A stretch of DNA of 64,000 bases from Oscillospiraceae bacterium (GTDB lineage Bacteria; Bacillota; Clostridia; Oscillospirales; Acutalibacteraceae): NCBI GenBank assembly GCA_031266365.1, contig JAISBE010000003.1, positions 62,001-126,000 of the forward strand, given 5' to 3'. Numbering within the stretch: position 1 is the first letter of the stretch; each line of letters starts with the position of its first letter. Both the position numbers and the translations under genes were made by a program. Positions 10,424-19,597 of this stretch are shown piece after piece. The notes beneath the pieces were generated by a model that did no database searches, was not told where the DNA came from, and worked only from the letters and a program-made list of their open reading frames with translations.

Positions 10424-11599
10424 ATGAAAAAATTTATCGCTTCAATGGTAGCCACAAATTTAATGCTATTTGGTAGTATGCCTTTATGCAACATGTCGGT
10501 AGCCGCAGAACAAACGCAAGACGATCTGTTCGAAGTACAGCTAGATGGAAAATTCGGAGTGACAGGAACTGTAAAAGCAATACCTGAGAGCTTAGCTGGC
10601 GCACCTTACTTCACCTACGGAGTCACTGCGCTGATAAAGGGCGGGGCTCCGGGAAGACCATTCCCTAGTTGTCCACCGTGCAGAGTTTCTTCAGACCATT
10701 GGGGAAACATACCGGGTACCACCTACCCGATAGTTAGCGACTCGAATATAGAACAATACCAATTCCAAGTGGATGGTTTCCCTCTATATAGAATAATCTT
10801 TGAAAGTAAAGATGCATCATATCGCGTCACATCTGCGAAATACTATTACATTGTACCAACGGGAACGAATATAGTCAGCCCTATAGCTACTAAATTGAAC
10901 GGAAGCTCTTTAGAAGTAACATTTGCATGGTCTCCTAAAGCATCTCTATTTGTGCCAGGCGCAGCCTACACGCTGGGGTGTAAACCAACCTACGAGCCAG
11001 CATATCCCATAACATACACGGTCGAACTAATCAACGGATCTAATGCTACGATCGACGCTCAGACTCTCACAGTCACTGAAGGCAAAGCGATCGCGAAAGC
11101 GATATTTGAAATAGGGGCTATAGAAGGAACATTAGCCAACTATACAGTACGAACAAACAGCGGCACTGGACACGTTTCCGACGGCTCAAAAGATTACCCG
11201 TTAAATGGAAAATACCAGTGGCCGATTGGGTATAAACCCAACCCAGGCCTTCCTTGCCGCCCGGAAACATTGCCATGTCCTAGTGAGGTGGAAAAGGGGG
11301 TAATCGTTCCTAACTTCTTCTTCGGCAAGACCTCAGCTGGGAAAATTGTGATAAGCGTGTTACCCATGAACCCGGAAGGTCTAAAATTCGTGAGACTTTT
11401 GTTAACTGAAACCAACGTAGATGAAAAGAACCACACACAGAACGTGGAAATACTAGGTACGAGTAATAGTTATACAATAACCTGCGACCCTCCTTTTCCT
11501 TTACTCGGGAGCTCGCCGTTTGTAAGAAATATTGTAGCAGAATTTTATGATGAAAGCAACAAACTAGTAGCAACGGTTGTGAAGGCTTTTCCTTTTTAA
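10424..11599 (+). CDS. Secreted protein of unknown function, family A
   Basis: 391 residues. The N-terminus is a Sec signal peptide (Lys-rich start, hydrophobic core, likely cleavage after SVAA near residue 28). The rest is rich in short beta-like, Thr/Gly/Pro segments with pairs of cysteines, suggesting a multi-domain beta-sandwich extracellular protein. I do not recognise a named family. It resembles the protein at 50234-51358: both have a CRP...PC...V.KG..VP block near residue 280 and similar YRI...LEVT segments before it. Base composition is noticeably richer in G+C than the neighbours. It has its own consensus promoter and ends in a strong terminator. Confidence 0.8.
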   Translation: MKKFIASMVATNLMLFGSMPLCNMSVAAEQTQDDLFEVQLDGKFGVTGTVKAIPESLAGAPYFTYGVTALIKGGAPGRPFPSCPPCRVSSDHWGNIPGTTYPIVSDSNIEQYQFQVDGFPLYRIIFESKDASYRVTSAKYYYIVPTGTNIVSPIATKLNGSSLEVTFAWSPKASLFVPGAAYTLGCKPTYEPAYPITYTVELINGSNATIDAQTLTVTEGKAIAKAIFEIGAIEGTLANYTVRTNSGTGHVSDGSKDYPLNGKYQWPIGYKPNPGLPCRPETLPCPSEVEKGVIVPNFFFGKTSAGKIVISVLPMNPEGLKFVRLLLTETNVDEKNHTQNVEILGTSNSYTITCDPPFPLLGSSPFVRNIVAEFYDESNKLVATVVKAFPF

Positions 11600-11617
11600 T
11601 GCTATGCGAGGAATTTA

Positions 11618-11655
11618 CCAAACTGCCCGATGCCTTATCAGGCAGTTTGGTTTTT
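11618..11655 (+). terminator. Rho-independent terminator overlapping the tsaE 3' end
   Basis: Perfect 10-bp stem CCAAACTGCC (11618-11627) / GGCAGTTTGG (11641-11650), 13-base loop, then TTTTT. It ends the secreted-protein transcript. The tsaE stop codon (11638-11640, minus strand) lies in the loop, so the 3' arm doubles as the last tsaE codons. Confidence 0.88.
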
Positions 11656-12075
11656 GTAAATCGTTATCGCTCTTTCGCTGCTATTTGATGTTTGCTTAAA
11701 AATTATTTGGAAAGCGTCTGCAGGTAGCTCGTTTTTGATGTTTTCACTCCACTCGATAACCACAATTCCTTTTTCGATGTAATCGTAAAAACCAGTTGAA
11801 GCGAGGTCTTCAAAATTATTTACTCTGTACATATCAAAGTGATAGATATAAAATTTTCCTATATATTCGTGCATAAGCGCAAAAGTTGGACTTGTGACAT
11901 CTCCTTTATAGCCTAAACCTTTAACAAGGCCTCTAACAAAAGCGGTTTTTCCCATGCCGAGCCCACCGTAAAGTGCAATTGTTTCATTGCCAGATAACTG
12001 TTTTGCCAATTTTTCGCCAATGCTTTCCGTTTCTTCAACTGATTTACTTATTACATCTATTTTTTCGCCATTCAT
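11638..12075 (-). CDS. tsaE: tRNA t6A37 synthesis ATPase TsaE
   Basis: ATPase that works with TsaB and TsaD in t6A formation. The 145-residue protein has a P-loop GGLGMGKTAFVRGL and the TSPTFALMHEY segment typical of the family. Its stop codon is inside the loop of the terminator of the convergent gene. It is separated from fhs upstream by only 16 bp. Confidence 0.95.
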   Translation of the reverse strand: MNGEKIDVISKSVEETESIGEKLAKQLSGNETIALYGGLGMGKTAFVRGLVKGLGYKGDVTSPTFALMHEYIGKFYIYHFDMYRVNNFEDLASTGFYDYIEKGIVVIEWSENIKNELPADAFQIIFKQTSNSSERAITIYKNQTA

Positions 12076-12091
12076 GACTTATTTACTCCTT

Positions 12092-13759
12092 CTAAAACAG
12101 CCCTGATATTTTTCCGTTTTCGTCTACGTCGATTATTTCTGCTGCAGGTATTTTAGGCAAGCCGGGCATGGTCATGATATCTCCTAATAAAACGACAATA
12201 AACCCCGCTCCATTTGATAATTTAACATCGCGAACGGTAACGGTAAATTCACTCGGTTTGCCCAATAAACTTGGTTTATCAGAAAGAGAATATTGAGTTT
12301 TGGCAATACATACGGGTAATTCGGTTTTTTGAAGTTTTTCAATTTCTATTATAGATTTTTCAGCACAAGATGTATATAGAATATTGTCTGCGCCATAAAT
12401 TTCTTTTGCTATTATTTGAACTTTTTCCTTAATTGAAATTTCTAGTGGGTATAAACATTTGAAAAACGATTTTCGCTCAGAGGCAGTGCAGACCAGCTTT
12501 GCAAGCTCTTTGCCTCCTTCGCCTCCTTTGGAAAAGACATCTGAAATTGCCATGTCTACTTCTAAATTTTCACAATAATTTTGGATAAACTCTATCTCTT
12601 TGTTGGTATCTGAGGAGAAACGGTTGAGCGCAACTATAACCGGTACATTGAATTTTTTAAGATTGGTTATATGTGCCTCTAGATTGCAAATACCTTTACT
12701 TAAATACGATATACTTTCTTTAATTAAGCTGTTTTTATCCATACCACCATTATATTTTAAAGCACGGGTAGTTGCCACCAGAACAACTGCATTAGGGGAC
12801 AGATTGCCTATGCGGCATTTGATGTTAAAAAATTTTTCGGCACCTAAATCAGCTCCAAACCCTGCTTCTGTGATGCAGTAATCAGCAAGGCTTAAAGCGA
12901 GTTCAGTTGCCTTTATAGAATTACACCCATGAGCGATGTTTGCGAAAGGTCCACCGTGGATGAGCGCCGGTGTGCCTTCTAAAGTCTGGACTAAATTTGG
13001 AAAAATTGCATCTTTCAATAGTGCAGTCATCGCTCCTGCCGCACCGATATCTTTTGCAAATACGGGAGTTTCATCGAATTTATAGCCAACTAAAATTTCA
13101 CCAAGACGGAATTTTAGGTCATTTAAGCTTCTTGCAAGACAAATTATAGCCATAACTTCGCTGGCAACAGTAATAATAAAGCCATCTTCTTTGGGCAGCT
13201 TATTTGCATTTGTGCCCAAATTAATAGTAATATCGCGCAAAGCACGATCGTTCATATCCAAACAGCGCCTTATTAAAACAGTTTTTGGGTTAATCTTCAG
13301 CTTGTTTCCTTGATATATGTGATTATCAACCATACAGCACAAAAGATTGTTTGCGGCTGTTACGGCATGCAGATCTCCTGTGAAGTGTAGGTTTATTTCA
13401 TCCATAGGCAGCACTTGAGCGTAGCCGCCGCCCGTTGCGCCACCTTTCACGCCAAAAACGGGGCCTAACGAAGGCTCACGCAGTGCGATAATTGCGTTTT
13501 TGCCAATTTTAGCCATAGCTTGTCCTAGGCCAATGGTTGTTGTGGTTTTGCCTTCACCTGCAGGGGTTGGGTTGATTGCCGTAACGAGAATTAATTTTCC
13601 CTTTTTTTTATTTTCGAGCCTTTTTAAAAGTTTTTCGTTTAGTTTTGCTTTATATTTGCCAAAAAATTCTATTTCTTGATCTTCAATGCCTAATTTTTTA
13701 GCAATTTTATAAATAGGAAGAGGGGATGCCATTGAGGCGATATCTATATCATTGAGCAT
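12092..13759 (-). CDS. fhs: Formate-tetrahydrofolate ligase
   Basis: ATP-dependent formation of 10-formyltetrahydrofolate from formate and THF, supplying one-carbon units. The 555-residue protein is full length. It shows the P-loop-like TPAGEGKTTTTIGL, the REPSLGPVFGVKGGATGGGYAQV region, and the C-terminal GDIMTMPGLPKIPAA. It fits with the folate synthesis genes at 24.4-26.8 kb. It is followed closely by tsaE. Confidence 0.97.
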   Translation of the reverse strand: MLNDIDIASMASPLPIYKIAKKLGIEDQEIEFFGKYKAKLNEKLLKRLENKKKGKLILVTAINPTPAGEGKTTTTIGLGQAMAKIGKNAIIALREPSLGPVFGVKGGATGGGYAQVLPMDEINLHFTGDLHAVTAANNLLCCMVDNHIYQGNKLKINPKTVLIRRCLDMNDRALRDITINLGTNANKLPKEDGFIITVASEVMAIICLARSLNDLKFRLGEILVGYKFDETPVFAKDIGAAGAMTALLKDAIFPNLVQTLEGTPALIHGGPFANIAHGCNSIKATELALSLADYCITEAGFGADLGAEKFFNIKCRIGNLSPNAVVLVATTRALKYNGGMDKNSLIKESISYLSKGICNLEAHITNLKKFNVPVIVALNRFSSDTNKEIEFIQNYCENLEVDMAISDVFSKGGEGGKELAKLVCTASERKSFFKCLYPLEISIKEKVQIIAKEIYGADNILYTSCAEKSIIEIEKLQKTELPVCIAKTQYSLSDKPSLLGKPSEFTVTVRDVKLSNGAGFIVVLLGDIMTMPGLPKIPAAEIIDVDENGKISGLF

Positions 13760-13862
13760 ATAAAGATCCTTTCTGGATTGTTATACTTAGATTATACATA
13801 ATATGTATGCTGCATTGCAAAGGAAAAAATTTGCTTTGCTCGATAGTTTAATACTTAACGTT

Positions 13863-15029
13863 TTATGTAAGTGATACAAAATTGATACTATGTGTTACTT
13901 GGAGAAGTTCTGAAAACTCCAGCTCAATAATGCCGTCATCGTCTGGACTGTCAGGATTAGATCCCCAAGGATTTTTCAGAATCACAAATACTTGATCATC
14001 GACAAGTTTGATACCCAATATGGCATAACTATGTGAGCAGACAATTTTTTTGCCGCTTTTAGTTGTAAATATGTTTTCTCCAGCGATTCCTTTGGTGCCG
14101 GTAGATTTTCCTTCTATAGTATTAACTACTATTGGGTTTTTTGCTGCAACGATATCTTTTATTTGAGTAAATATTTGGTCTGGATGCTCATTTTGGATTA
14201 ATATTTCCTGAGCATATTTTCCAGTTATAATTTCAAAAGCAGTTGCTACGCTACCTTTTTCGTATGTACCTCCACCCCCTCGAATAATCGCTTCAACAAA
14301 AACGTCAGCCTCCACAGAGTCATTACTTGAAGGTACGGCTCTAGCTGGTGTTTTTGATACAGTTAAAAAATATGGATTCAGTTTATGGTATTGATCTTTG
14401 GTAAAAATTCGTACTTTAACTGAATCGTCAGGATTACGTTCCGCAATAGTGAGCAAATAATGTGGACGGGCGTTTAGAATAGATTCAATTACTGCAAAAG
14501 CGTAACAATCTCCGTGATTATCCTGCTTGATTTTAGTTAAATCAAATTTAGTTGCGTCAAAATGAGGCAGCGTAACCATAGGCATATTAAGATTTATCTC
14601 TTTTCCGACCTCCTTTAGCTTACTAAAGTCAGTTTTTCCGTCTGGAGTTTGATAGTTAACACTTTGTCCGCCAGAGAAGAAGCTCGCAATGTCCTCATTG
14701 AAAATTGATGCATTATAAATAACGGCAACTGATGATGCAAGCAAAAGACCAGAGAGTCCCCATTGCATAGGTTTAGAAATGCCGCCTACAACTGCTTTTA
14801 AGTCATCTTCAGAGAGTTCAAGGGGTTTATTTTCATATTTTATTAGATTGTCTAAGGAAAAATCTATACGTTCCTTTTGAGCTAGAGGCAGTAGTACTTG
14901 AAAAATAAATTTATCTGCTTCCTCTTTATTTAATTCATTTCGGATTAGCTTTTCTTGTATGTTTTGCAGCTGATTTTTTATATTTTTGTCTTCGCTGATA
15001 AGCGAATAAAGCTTTTGGATGTTTTCCAT
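13863..15029 (-). CDS. Calpain-like cysteine protease with Nif11-like double-glycine leader
   Basis: 388 residues from ATG 15029, which has an AAGGTG site 6 bases upstream. Residues 1-83 look like a Nif11-type leader: a helical charged segment ending LSEDDLKAVVGG with Gly82-Gly83. A hydrophobic stretch follows (about 90-107), then a papain-fold domain. The calpain (C2) active-site set is complete: HGDCY with Cys175, CSHSYAILG with His333, and KNPWG with Asn353. Leaders of this kind are cut and exported by peptidase-containing ABC transporters, normally with small peptides as cargo; a whole protease as cargo is unusual. I infer an exported protease acting outside the cell, perhaps on host proteins. 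The exporter is not in the window. Confidence 0.85.
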   Translation of the reverse strand: MENIQKLYSLISEDKNIKNQLQNIQEKLIRNELNKEEADKFIFQVLLPLAQKERIDFSLDNLIKYENKPLELSEDDLKAVVGGISKPMQWGLSGLLLASSVAVIYNASIFNEDIASFFSGGQSVNYQTPDGKTDFSKLKEVGKEINLNMPMVTLPHFDATKFDLTKIKQDNHGDCYAFAVIESILNARPHYLLTIAERNPDDSVKVRIFTKDQYHKLNPYFLTVSKTPARAVPSSNDSVEADVFVEAIIRGGGGTYEKGSVATAFEIITGKYAQEILIQNEHPDQIFTQIKDIVAAKNPIVVNTIEGKSTGTKGIAGENIFTTKSGKKIVCSHSYAILGIKLVDDQVFVILKNPWGSNPDSPDDDGIIELEFSELLQVTHSINFVSLT

Positions 15030-15433
15030 TTTAATCACCTTGCAAAGTAATGCAATTGAAAAAATAAAATGTCTAAAATATATTATTGTGCTTTAAATTT
15101 ATAGTAAATTATATCAATGTATTATATTTTTATTCTAATACGCTCTATCAAAAAATGCAAGAAGAAAATGAAAATATACAGTATAAATATAAGGATGTAA
15201 AACATGAAGTGAAAGCTAAAAATAATTAAACTTAAAATTGCTTGACTATAAAATTGTTGACAAAGATTTTTTAATATAATAAAATGAAAATATAGGCATG
15301 TATTTATAAATTGCTTTATGTTTGAAACATTGTAGTGAAAGTTTTGAGTAAAGCGTTAGTCGATTTTTGAAAATTAAATCTAAATTATTAGTGGAAAATA
15401 TATAAAAGAGTAAAGATTATAGGAGGAGAGATT
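15030..15433. promoter_or_regulatory. Divergent upstream region with rplM promoter
   Basis: 404-bp AT-rich region between the protease (minus) and rplM (plus). A promoter reading into rplM is visible: TTGACA at 15257-15262, 17 bases, TAAAAT at 15280-15285. The roughly 150-base leader that follows could be an L13-type regulatory leader, but I could not confirm a fold. Confidence 0.55.
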
Positions 15434-15862
15434 ATGTCTACTTTTATGCCAAAAGCGAAGGACATAAGCCGTAAATGGTATGTTATAGATGCAGCCGGTA
15501 CACCGCTTGGCAAGGTGGCCGCCCAGGCTGCGATTTTGCTGCGTGGAAAGCATAAACCCACTTTTACGCCGCATGTGGATTGTGGAGATCATGTGGTTAT
15601 TGTTAATTGTGCCAAGGCTGTACTCACAGGTAACAAATTAACGCAAAAATATCATTATCATCACACCGGGTATGTGGGGCACATGAAAGCACAGCGCTAC
15701 GATAGTTTAATGAAAGAGCGGCCTGATTATGCGGTTCGGCTTGCAGTGGCGGGTATGATGCCCAAAAACACGTTAGGTCGCACTGAACTTGCGCGGTTGC
15801 GCTTATCGGTAGATGATACTCATGAACATGCGGCACAGAAACCGGAGTTATGGGCAGTATAA
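15434..15862 (+). CDS. rplM: Ribosomal protein L13
   Basis: Large-subunit ribosomal protein, 142 residues, complete. It begins MSTFMPKAKDISRKWYVIDA and contains GRLA-type segment TPLGKVAAQAA and the conserved YHHTGYVGHMKAQ. A strong AGGAGGAG site precedes the ATG. It forms the standard rplM-rpsI pair. Confidence 0.98.
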   Translation: MSTFMPKAKDISRKWYVIDAAGTPLGKVAAQAAILLRGKHKPTFTPHVDCGDHVVIVNCAKAVLTGNKLTQKYHYHHTGYVGHMKAQRYDSLMKERPDYAVRLAVAGMMPKNTLGRTELARLRLSVDDTHEHAAQKPELWAV

Positions 15863-15932
15863 TTAGTTTATTATTTTTACTATCCTGAATAATTTGTGTG
15901 ATTATTCAGTGAATATTATGGGAGGCACAGAT

Positions 15933-16334
15933 ATGTACGACAATTCCTCATATTTTTATGGCACAGGGCGCAGAAAAAGTTCAGTCGCTAGGGTGAGAGT
16001 TTATAAAGGAGAAGGTAAAATTACTATTAATAAGAGAGATATTGACGATTATTTTGGTCTAGAGACGCTAAAAGTAATAGTGAAACAACCTCTTATATTG
16101 ACGAAAACAGAAGGTCAATTTGATATTATCTGTCGCGTTGGGGGCGGTGGAGTATCTGGTCAAGCTGGGGCTATAAGGCATGGTATCTCACGAGCGCTGC
16201 TGCAGTATGATGAAGAAAATTTGCGACCAATACTCAAAAAAGCAGGATTGTTAACGCGCGATTCTAGAATGAAAGAGCGCAAGAAATATGGATTAAAGGC
16301 TGCTCGTCGTGCGCCGCAATTTTCGAAGAGGTAA
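15933..16334 (+). CDS. rpsI: Ribosomal protein S9
   Basis: Small-subunit ribosomal protein with the C-terminal tail [12 protein letters not shown] that reaches the P-site tRNA. Start taken at ATG 15933 because GGGAGG lies 7 bases upstream; an in-frame ATG further upstream (15894) would add an unconserved extension. It has 133 residues. Second gene of rplM-rpsI. Confidence 0.97.
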   Translation: MYDNSSYFYGTGRRKSSVARVRVYKGEGKITINKRDIDDYFGLETLKVIVKQPLILTKTEGQFDIICRVGGGGVSGQAGAIRHGISRALLQYDEENLRPILKKAGLLTRDSRMKERKKYGLKAARRAPQFSKR

Positions 16335-16513
16335 TATATCTTTTTATGTTATATGGATAAATAATGAAAATTTATCTTTGGTTGTTAGTTTTAATAAGAT
16401 TTAACATCAAGATATGTAGATTTATTTTTGGAATTTTAGCTAAGATATATATTTTTACTCAAGTAAAGGGTTTTTCTATTGGGCATAAATCAGGTTATTT
16501 ATAATTTTTAAAG

Positions 16514-16543
16514 TTGACATTATATTGGGTTATATGTTAAAAT
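16514..16543 (+). promoter_or_regulatory. Promoter of the five-tRNA cluster
   Basis: TTGACA at 16514-16519, then 18 bases and TAAAAT at 16538-16543, about 86 bp before tRNA-Gly. No other gene lies between rpsI and the tRNAs. Confidence 0.6.
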
Positions 16544-16628
16544 ATATTTAATGATATATGTTTTTATTTTAAGAAAAATAATATCAAAAACTGATTTAAT
16601 CATCAGAGAAAATGCTCTTTATTATTAG

Positions 16629-16702
16629 GCGGGTGTAGTTCAGTGGTAGAACCCCAGCCTTCCAAGCTGGTTGTGTGGGTTCGATTCCCATCACCCGCTC
16701 CA
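16629..16702 (+). tRNA. tRNA-Gly (TCC)
   Basis: Cloverleaf with acceptor GCGGGTG/CACCCGC, anticodon loop CTTCCAA between CCAGC and GCTGG stems, T-loop GGTTCGATTCC and encoded CCA. Confidence 0.97.
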
Positions 16703-16886
16703 GTAGAGAAGTATTATTTAATGAAATTTACTGCCCGCGTTTCATATTTTTACCTGCTGTTGTTATGAGTGAAGATTTAGACTTATTGTGAAGCTGAAAT
16801 TGATGAACAGTTGGGGCTTTTATATTTTTTGAAATTCATTGCTCAATTAACTATTTAAATGCTATTAAACTTTGATTTATTTTATT

Positions 16887-16963
16887 GCGCCAATAGCTCA
16901 GCAGGATAGAGCAACTGCCTTCTAAGCAGTAGGTCAGGGGTTCGAATCCCTTTTGGCGCACCA
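16887..16963 (+). tRNA. tRNA-Arg (TCT)
   Basis: Acceptor GCGCCAA/TTGGCGC, anticodon loop CTTCTAA in an ACTGC/GCAGT stem, T-arm GGGGTTCGAATCCC, encoded CCA. Confidence 0.97.
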
Positions 16964-17017
16964 TATCAAAATTGACTGATAAATCGATTGTTTTGTGGTT
17001 CTTGGCATTTTTACTAT

Positions 17018-17095
17018 GGTGGGTATAGCTTAGTAGGTTAAAGCGCCAGTTTGTGGCACTGGAGACCGTCGGTTCGAATCCGATTATCCACCCCA
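17018..17095 (+). tRNA. tRNA-His (GTG)
   Basis: Acceptor GTGGGTA/TATCCAC, anticodon loop TTGTGGC in a CCAGT/ACTGG stem, encoded CCA. The extra G at position -1 (17018) faces C73, the histidine identity feature. Confidence 0.96.
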
Positions 17096-17203
17096 AGTTT
17101 TATGAATGTGTACTTTGAATAGTTAATGATTTTTAATTTTTTCTTAGATATGAGCCAAAGACTTGGTATGAAAAATTTTTTTGATCTTATTATCAGTTGA
17201 TGG

Positions 17204-17279
17204 TGGGGTGTAGCCAAGCGGTAAGGCAACGGACTTTGACTCCGTCATTGCGCTGGTTCGAATCCAGCCATCCCAGCCA
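17204..17279 (+). tRNA. tRNA-Gln (TTG)
   Basis: Acceptor TGGGGTG/CATCCCA, anticodon loop CTTTGAC in an ACGGA/TCCGT stem, T-arm CTGGTTCGAATCCAG, encoded CCA. The first base pair is U1-A72, as usual for glutamine tRNA. Confidence 0.97.
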
Positions 17280-17385
17280 AGTCGAATGATGTCTTATTAA
17301 TTGTCGTTTAAGGGTTATTTTAACTTGATTTTCAAATTATTTCACTATTATAAATTATTAATGATTTTTGTATCGTATTTAATTT

Positions 17386-17461
17386 GAGCCATTAGCTCAG
17401 TCGGTAGAGCACTTGACTTTTAATCAAGGTGTCCGGAGTTCGATCCTCCGATGGCTCACCA
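17386..17461 (+). tRNA. tRNA-Lys (TTT)
   Basis: Acceptor GAGCCAT/ATGGCTC, anticodon loop CTTTTAA in a TTGA/TCAA stem, T-arm CGGAGTTCGATCCTCCG, encoded CCA. Confidence 0.97.
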
Positions 17462-17549
17462 AGGTTTTATTTGGCGCAAAAAGGCGCAATTATAACAAAT
17501 TAATATGAAAATGTATTCTAAAAAATATGTTTAAGGAGGGTAATGCTAG

Positions 17550-17738
17550 ATGGCTAAGTGTAGTGTTTGCGGCAAAAGTGTTACTTTTGGTATAAAGGTT
17601 TCGCATTCGCACAGAAGATCAAATAGAATGTGGAAACCCAATGTTAAGCGTGTGAAAGCTATGATTAATGGCGCTTCAAAGCGTATTTATGCTTGTACGC
17701 GTTGTTTAAGAGCCGGAAAAGTTACTAGGGCAGTTTGA
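17550..17738 (+). CDS. rpmB: Ribosomal protein L28
   Basis: 62-residue large-subunit protein with CSVCGKS near the N-terminus and the second cysteine pair CTRCLRAGK, together a zinc-binding form. The ATG follows AAGGAGGG at a suitable distance. Probably cotranscribed with the tRNA cluster. Confidence 0.97.
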   Translation: MAKCSVCGKSVTFGIKVSHSHRRSNRMWKPNVKRVKAMINGASKRIYACTRCLRAGKVTRAV

Positions 17739-17808
17739 TGTTATTGTTGCAGATTTTTGTGTGAAATCTGCTGATTTTGGAAATTAAAAAGCAATAATCA
17801 CATAAATA

Positions 17809-17841
17809 GACCAATTGTTTTATAAAACAATTGGTCATTTT
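17809..17841 (+). terminator. Terminator after rpmB
   Basis: Perfect 28-base palindrome (17809-17836, stem GACCAATTGTTT) followed by ATTTT. It can serve both rpmB and the convergent plsY transcript. Confidence 0.85.
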
Positions 17842-17897
17842 GGTTTAGCAATACCTGCTATGTGCTGTGATTTTATTTTAGCTTTAGCTAATTTTAT

Positions 17898-18626
17898 TTA
17901 ATTTGCTTTTATTTTTTGTTCTTGGCGATTTATGATCCTTTTGATATTTTCTTTGTGTTTGTATATCAATATTAACGAAATTAGAAGTGTTATTATTAAG
18001 GTGGCGAATATATAAATGATAAGAGATTCTTTTATAGCCCCACTACTGCGCTTATAGTCAAAAAAAGTTATTAAAAATGTTGCGATTGGATAGAGAATTG
18101 TGCCCACTATCGCAGCGAGCGATACTATTTTGCAGAAAAAAAACACTATTAAAGCCGTACCGAAAACTACTGAAAATATTCGCCAATCTATAACAAAAGT
18201 TAGCGCAGATATAGCAGCGATGCCTTTTCCTCCTTTGAACTTAAAAAAGCAGGGGTAGAGATGGCCTATTAAGCAGAAAAATCCGGCTAAATATCCTCCA
18301 TATTGATTTAGGTAAAACGAGGAAATTTCGCTATTTGTTGTGCACAACGAGAAGATATATTTCCCAGTTAAGCCCGCTAGAAGACCTTTACTTACATCGC
18401 CGATTAAGGTGAAAATTGCTGGCCGACTTCCAACGGATCGCAAAACGTTGGTAAAACCTGCATTGCCGCTGCCCATATTGCGTATGTCGGTTTGTTTTGC
18501 TACATTTTTTGTTATAATTATTGAAAAGTTAATGCTGCCAAGTAAATAACCTATAAGTGCTGTTAAAATTATAAAAAACCAATTATTTACCCAAAAAATA
18601 TGAATATTTTCGGCTAATAAATTCAT
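17898..18626 (-). CDS. plsY: Glycerol-3-phosphate acyltransferase PlsY
   Basis: Membrane enzyme that acylates glycerol 3-phosphate from acyl-phosphate, first step of phospholipid synthesis. The 242 residues contain several membrane helices and the family motifs GYLLGSINFSIII, NMGSGNAGFTNVLR and FKGGKGIAA. The N-terminal ~15 residues and the charged tail (KHKENIKRIINRQEQK) are longer than average. Its product is used by PlsC (7 kb). Confidence 0.94.
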   Translation of the reverse strand: MNLLAENIHIFWVNNWFFIILTALIGYLLGSINFSIIITKNVAKQTDIRNMGSGNAGFTNVLRSVGSRPAIFTLIGDVSKGLLAGLTGKYIFSLCTTNSEISSFYLNQYGGYLAGFFCLIGHLYPCFFKFKGGKGIAAISALTFVIDWRIFSVVFGTALIVFFFCKIVSLAAIVGTILYPIATFLITFFDYKRSSGAIKESLIIYIFATLIITLLISLILIYKHKENIKRIINRQEQKIKAN

Positions 18627-18844
18627 ATTTAAATTTTCTCCTTTTATAAAAACATTATAAACAATCTAAAAATTAGCACAAAAATTGATATATCTATTTG
18701 TGAAAGGTTGTATTTAAATTACAAAAAATTAGACGAATTATTTTGTTGTTTTAGAAAATTTTTGTGAATAAATTTAGAGAAATAGCTATCTGAATTTTGA
18801 AACGGTGTTTATGAATAAGCTATTTTATAGCAATATTTTTTTAA

Positions 18845-18997
18845 TCACTGTATTGCGCCGTCTAGATAGCGCTCTAATTCCTCTTCATCGCGCCTTTTTC
18901 TTTCGAATATAACAACAAAAGAAGCAACAGCGGCGCCAATGGTAACCGCAATGGTAACGACTGTGATTATAAACCTAAAGCAACTATGTTTTTTCAT
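18845..18997 (-). CDS. 50-residue single-pass membrane protein
   Basis: Begins MKKHSCFRFIITVVTIAV after an AAGGAGGT site 6 bases upstream. One transmembrane helix (about residues 8-29) is followed by a charged tail FERKRRDEEELERYLDGA. The strong ribosome site makes it a credible gene. Family and function unknown. Confidence 0.65.
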   Translation of the reverse strand: MKKHSCFRFIITVVTIAVTIGAAVASFVVIFERKRRDEEELERYLDGAIQ

Positions 18998-19114
18998 TAA
19001 AATTACCTCCTTATATTTTGCTGACGGTATTAAAAATTCAGGAATATTCAATTTTTGATAAATTTAAAGCAGGGCAACAGCTCTGCTTGTTAATCGGCCA
19101 TTTTCTGGCGCAAT

Positions 19115-19378
19115 TCACGCTAGAGTTGAATTTAATTTTAAAGCAAGAGCAGATTTTTTTCTCGCAGCGGTATTTTTGTGAAGAATTCCCTTTGATGCGG
19201 CTTTATCGATATGTTTAAGCGCAAGCCGTACCTGCTTTTCACGATCTGATGCAGGAGAGCTGATAGAGATTAAAGCTTTTTTTATAGATGTCCTCAAAGA
19301 GGATTTATAAGCTTTGTTTCTGGCAGTTTTAGTTGCGGCAACTTTAACACGTTTTTTTGCAGATTTAATATTTGGCAC
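19115..19378 (-). CDS. rpsT: Ribosomal protein S20
   Basis: 87-residue basic small-subunit protein beginning MPNIKSAKKRVKVAATKTAR, with the conserved KAASKGILHKNTAARKKSAL segment. AGGAGG lies just before the ATG. Confidence 0.98.
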   Translation of the reverse strand: MPNIKSAKKRVKVAATKTARNKAYKSSLRTSIKKALISISSPASDREKQVRLALKHIDKAASKGILHKNTAARKKSALALKLNSTLA

Positions 19379-19511
19379 AGTTTTGCCTCCTTTAATAACA
19401 AATTTAATTATAACTCAATTTTAGCATAGAAATTCACAATTTGCAAATTATTTTTACAAAGAGAGGGGGGTAAAAATATATTTTTGTAAATTATAATTTT
19501 CTTAATTTGTA

Positions 19512-19540
19512 TTGAAATGTAACAAAATATATTTTATAAT
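19512..19540 (+). promoter_or_regulatory. Promoter of the CBM2-GT11 gene
   Basis: TTGAAA at 19512-19517, 17 bases, TATAAT at 19535-19540; 57 bp before the start codon at 19598. Confidence 0.7.
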
Positions 19541-19597
19541 TAAGTTAGAAATATATTTCATAATAACATATAAATTAAATAGAAAGAGGGAAAAATT

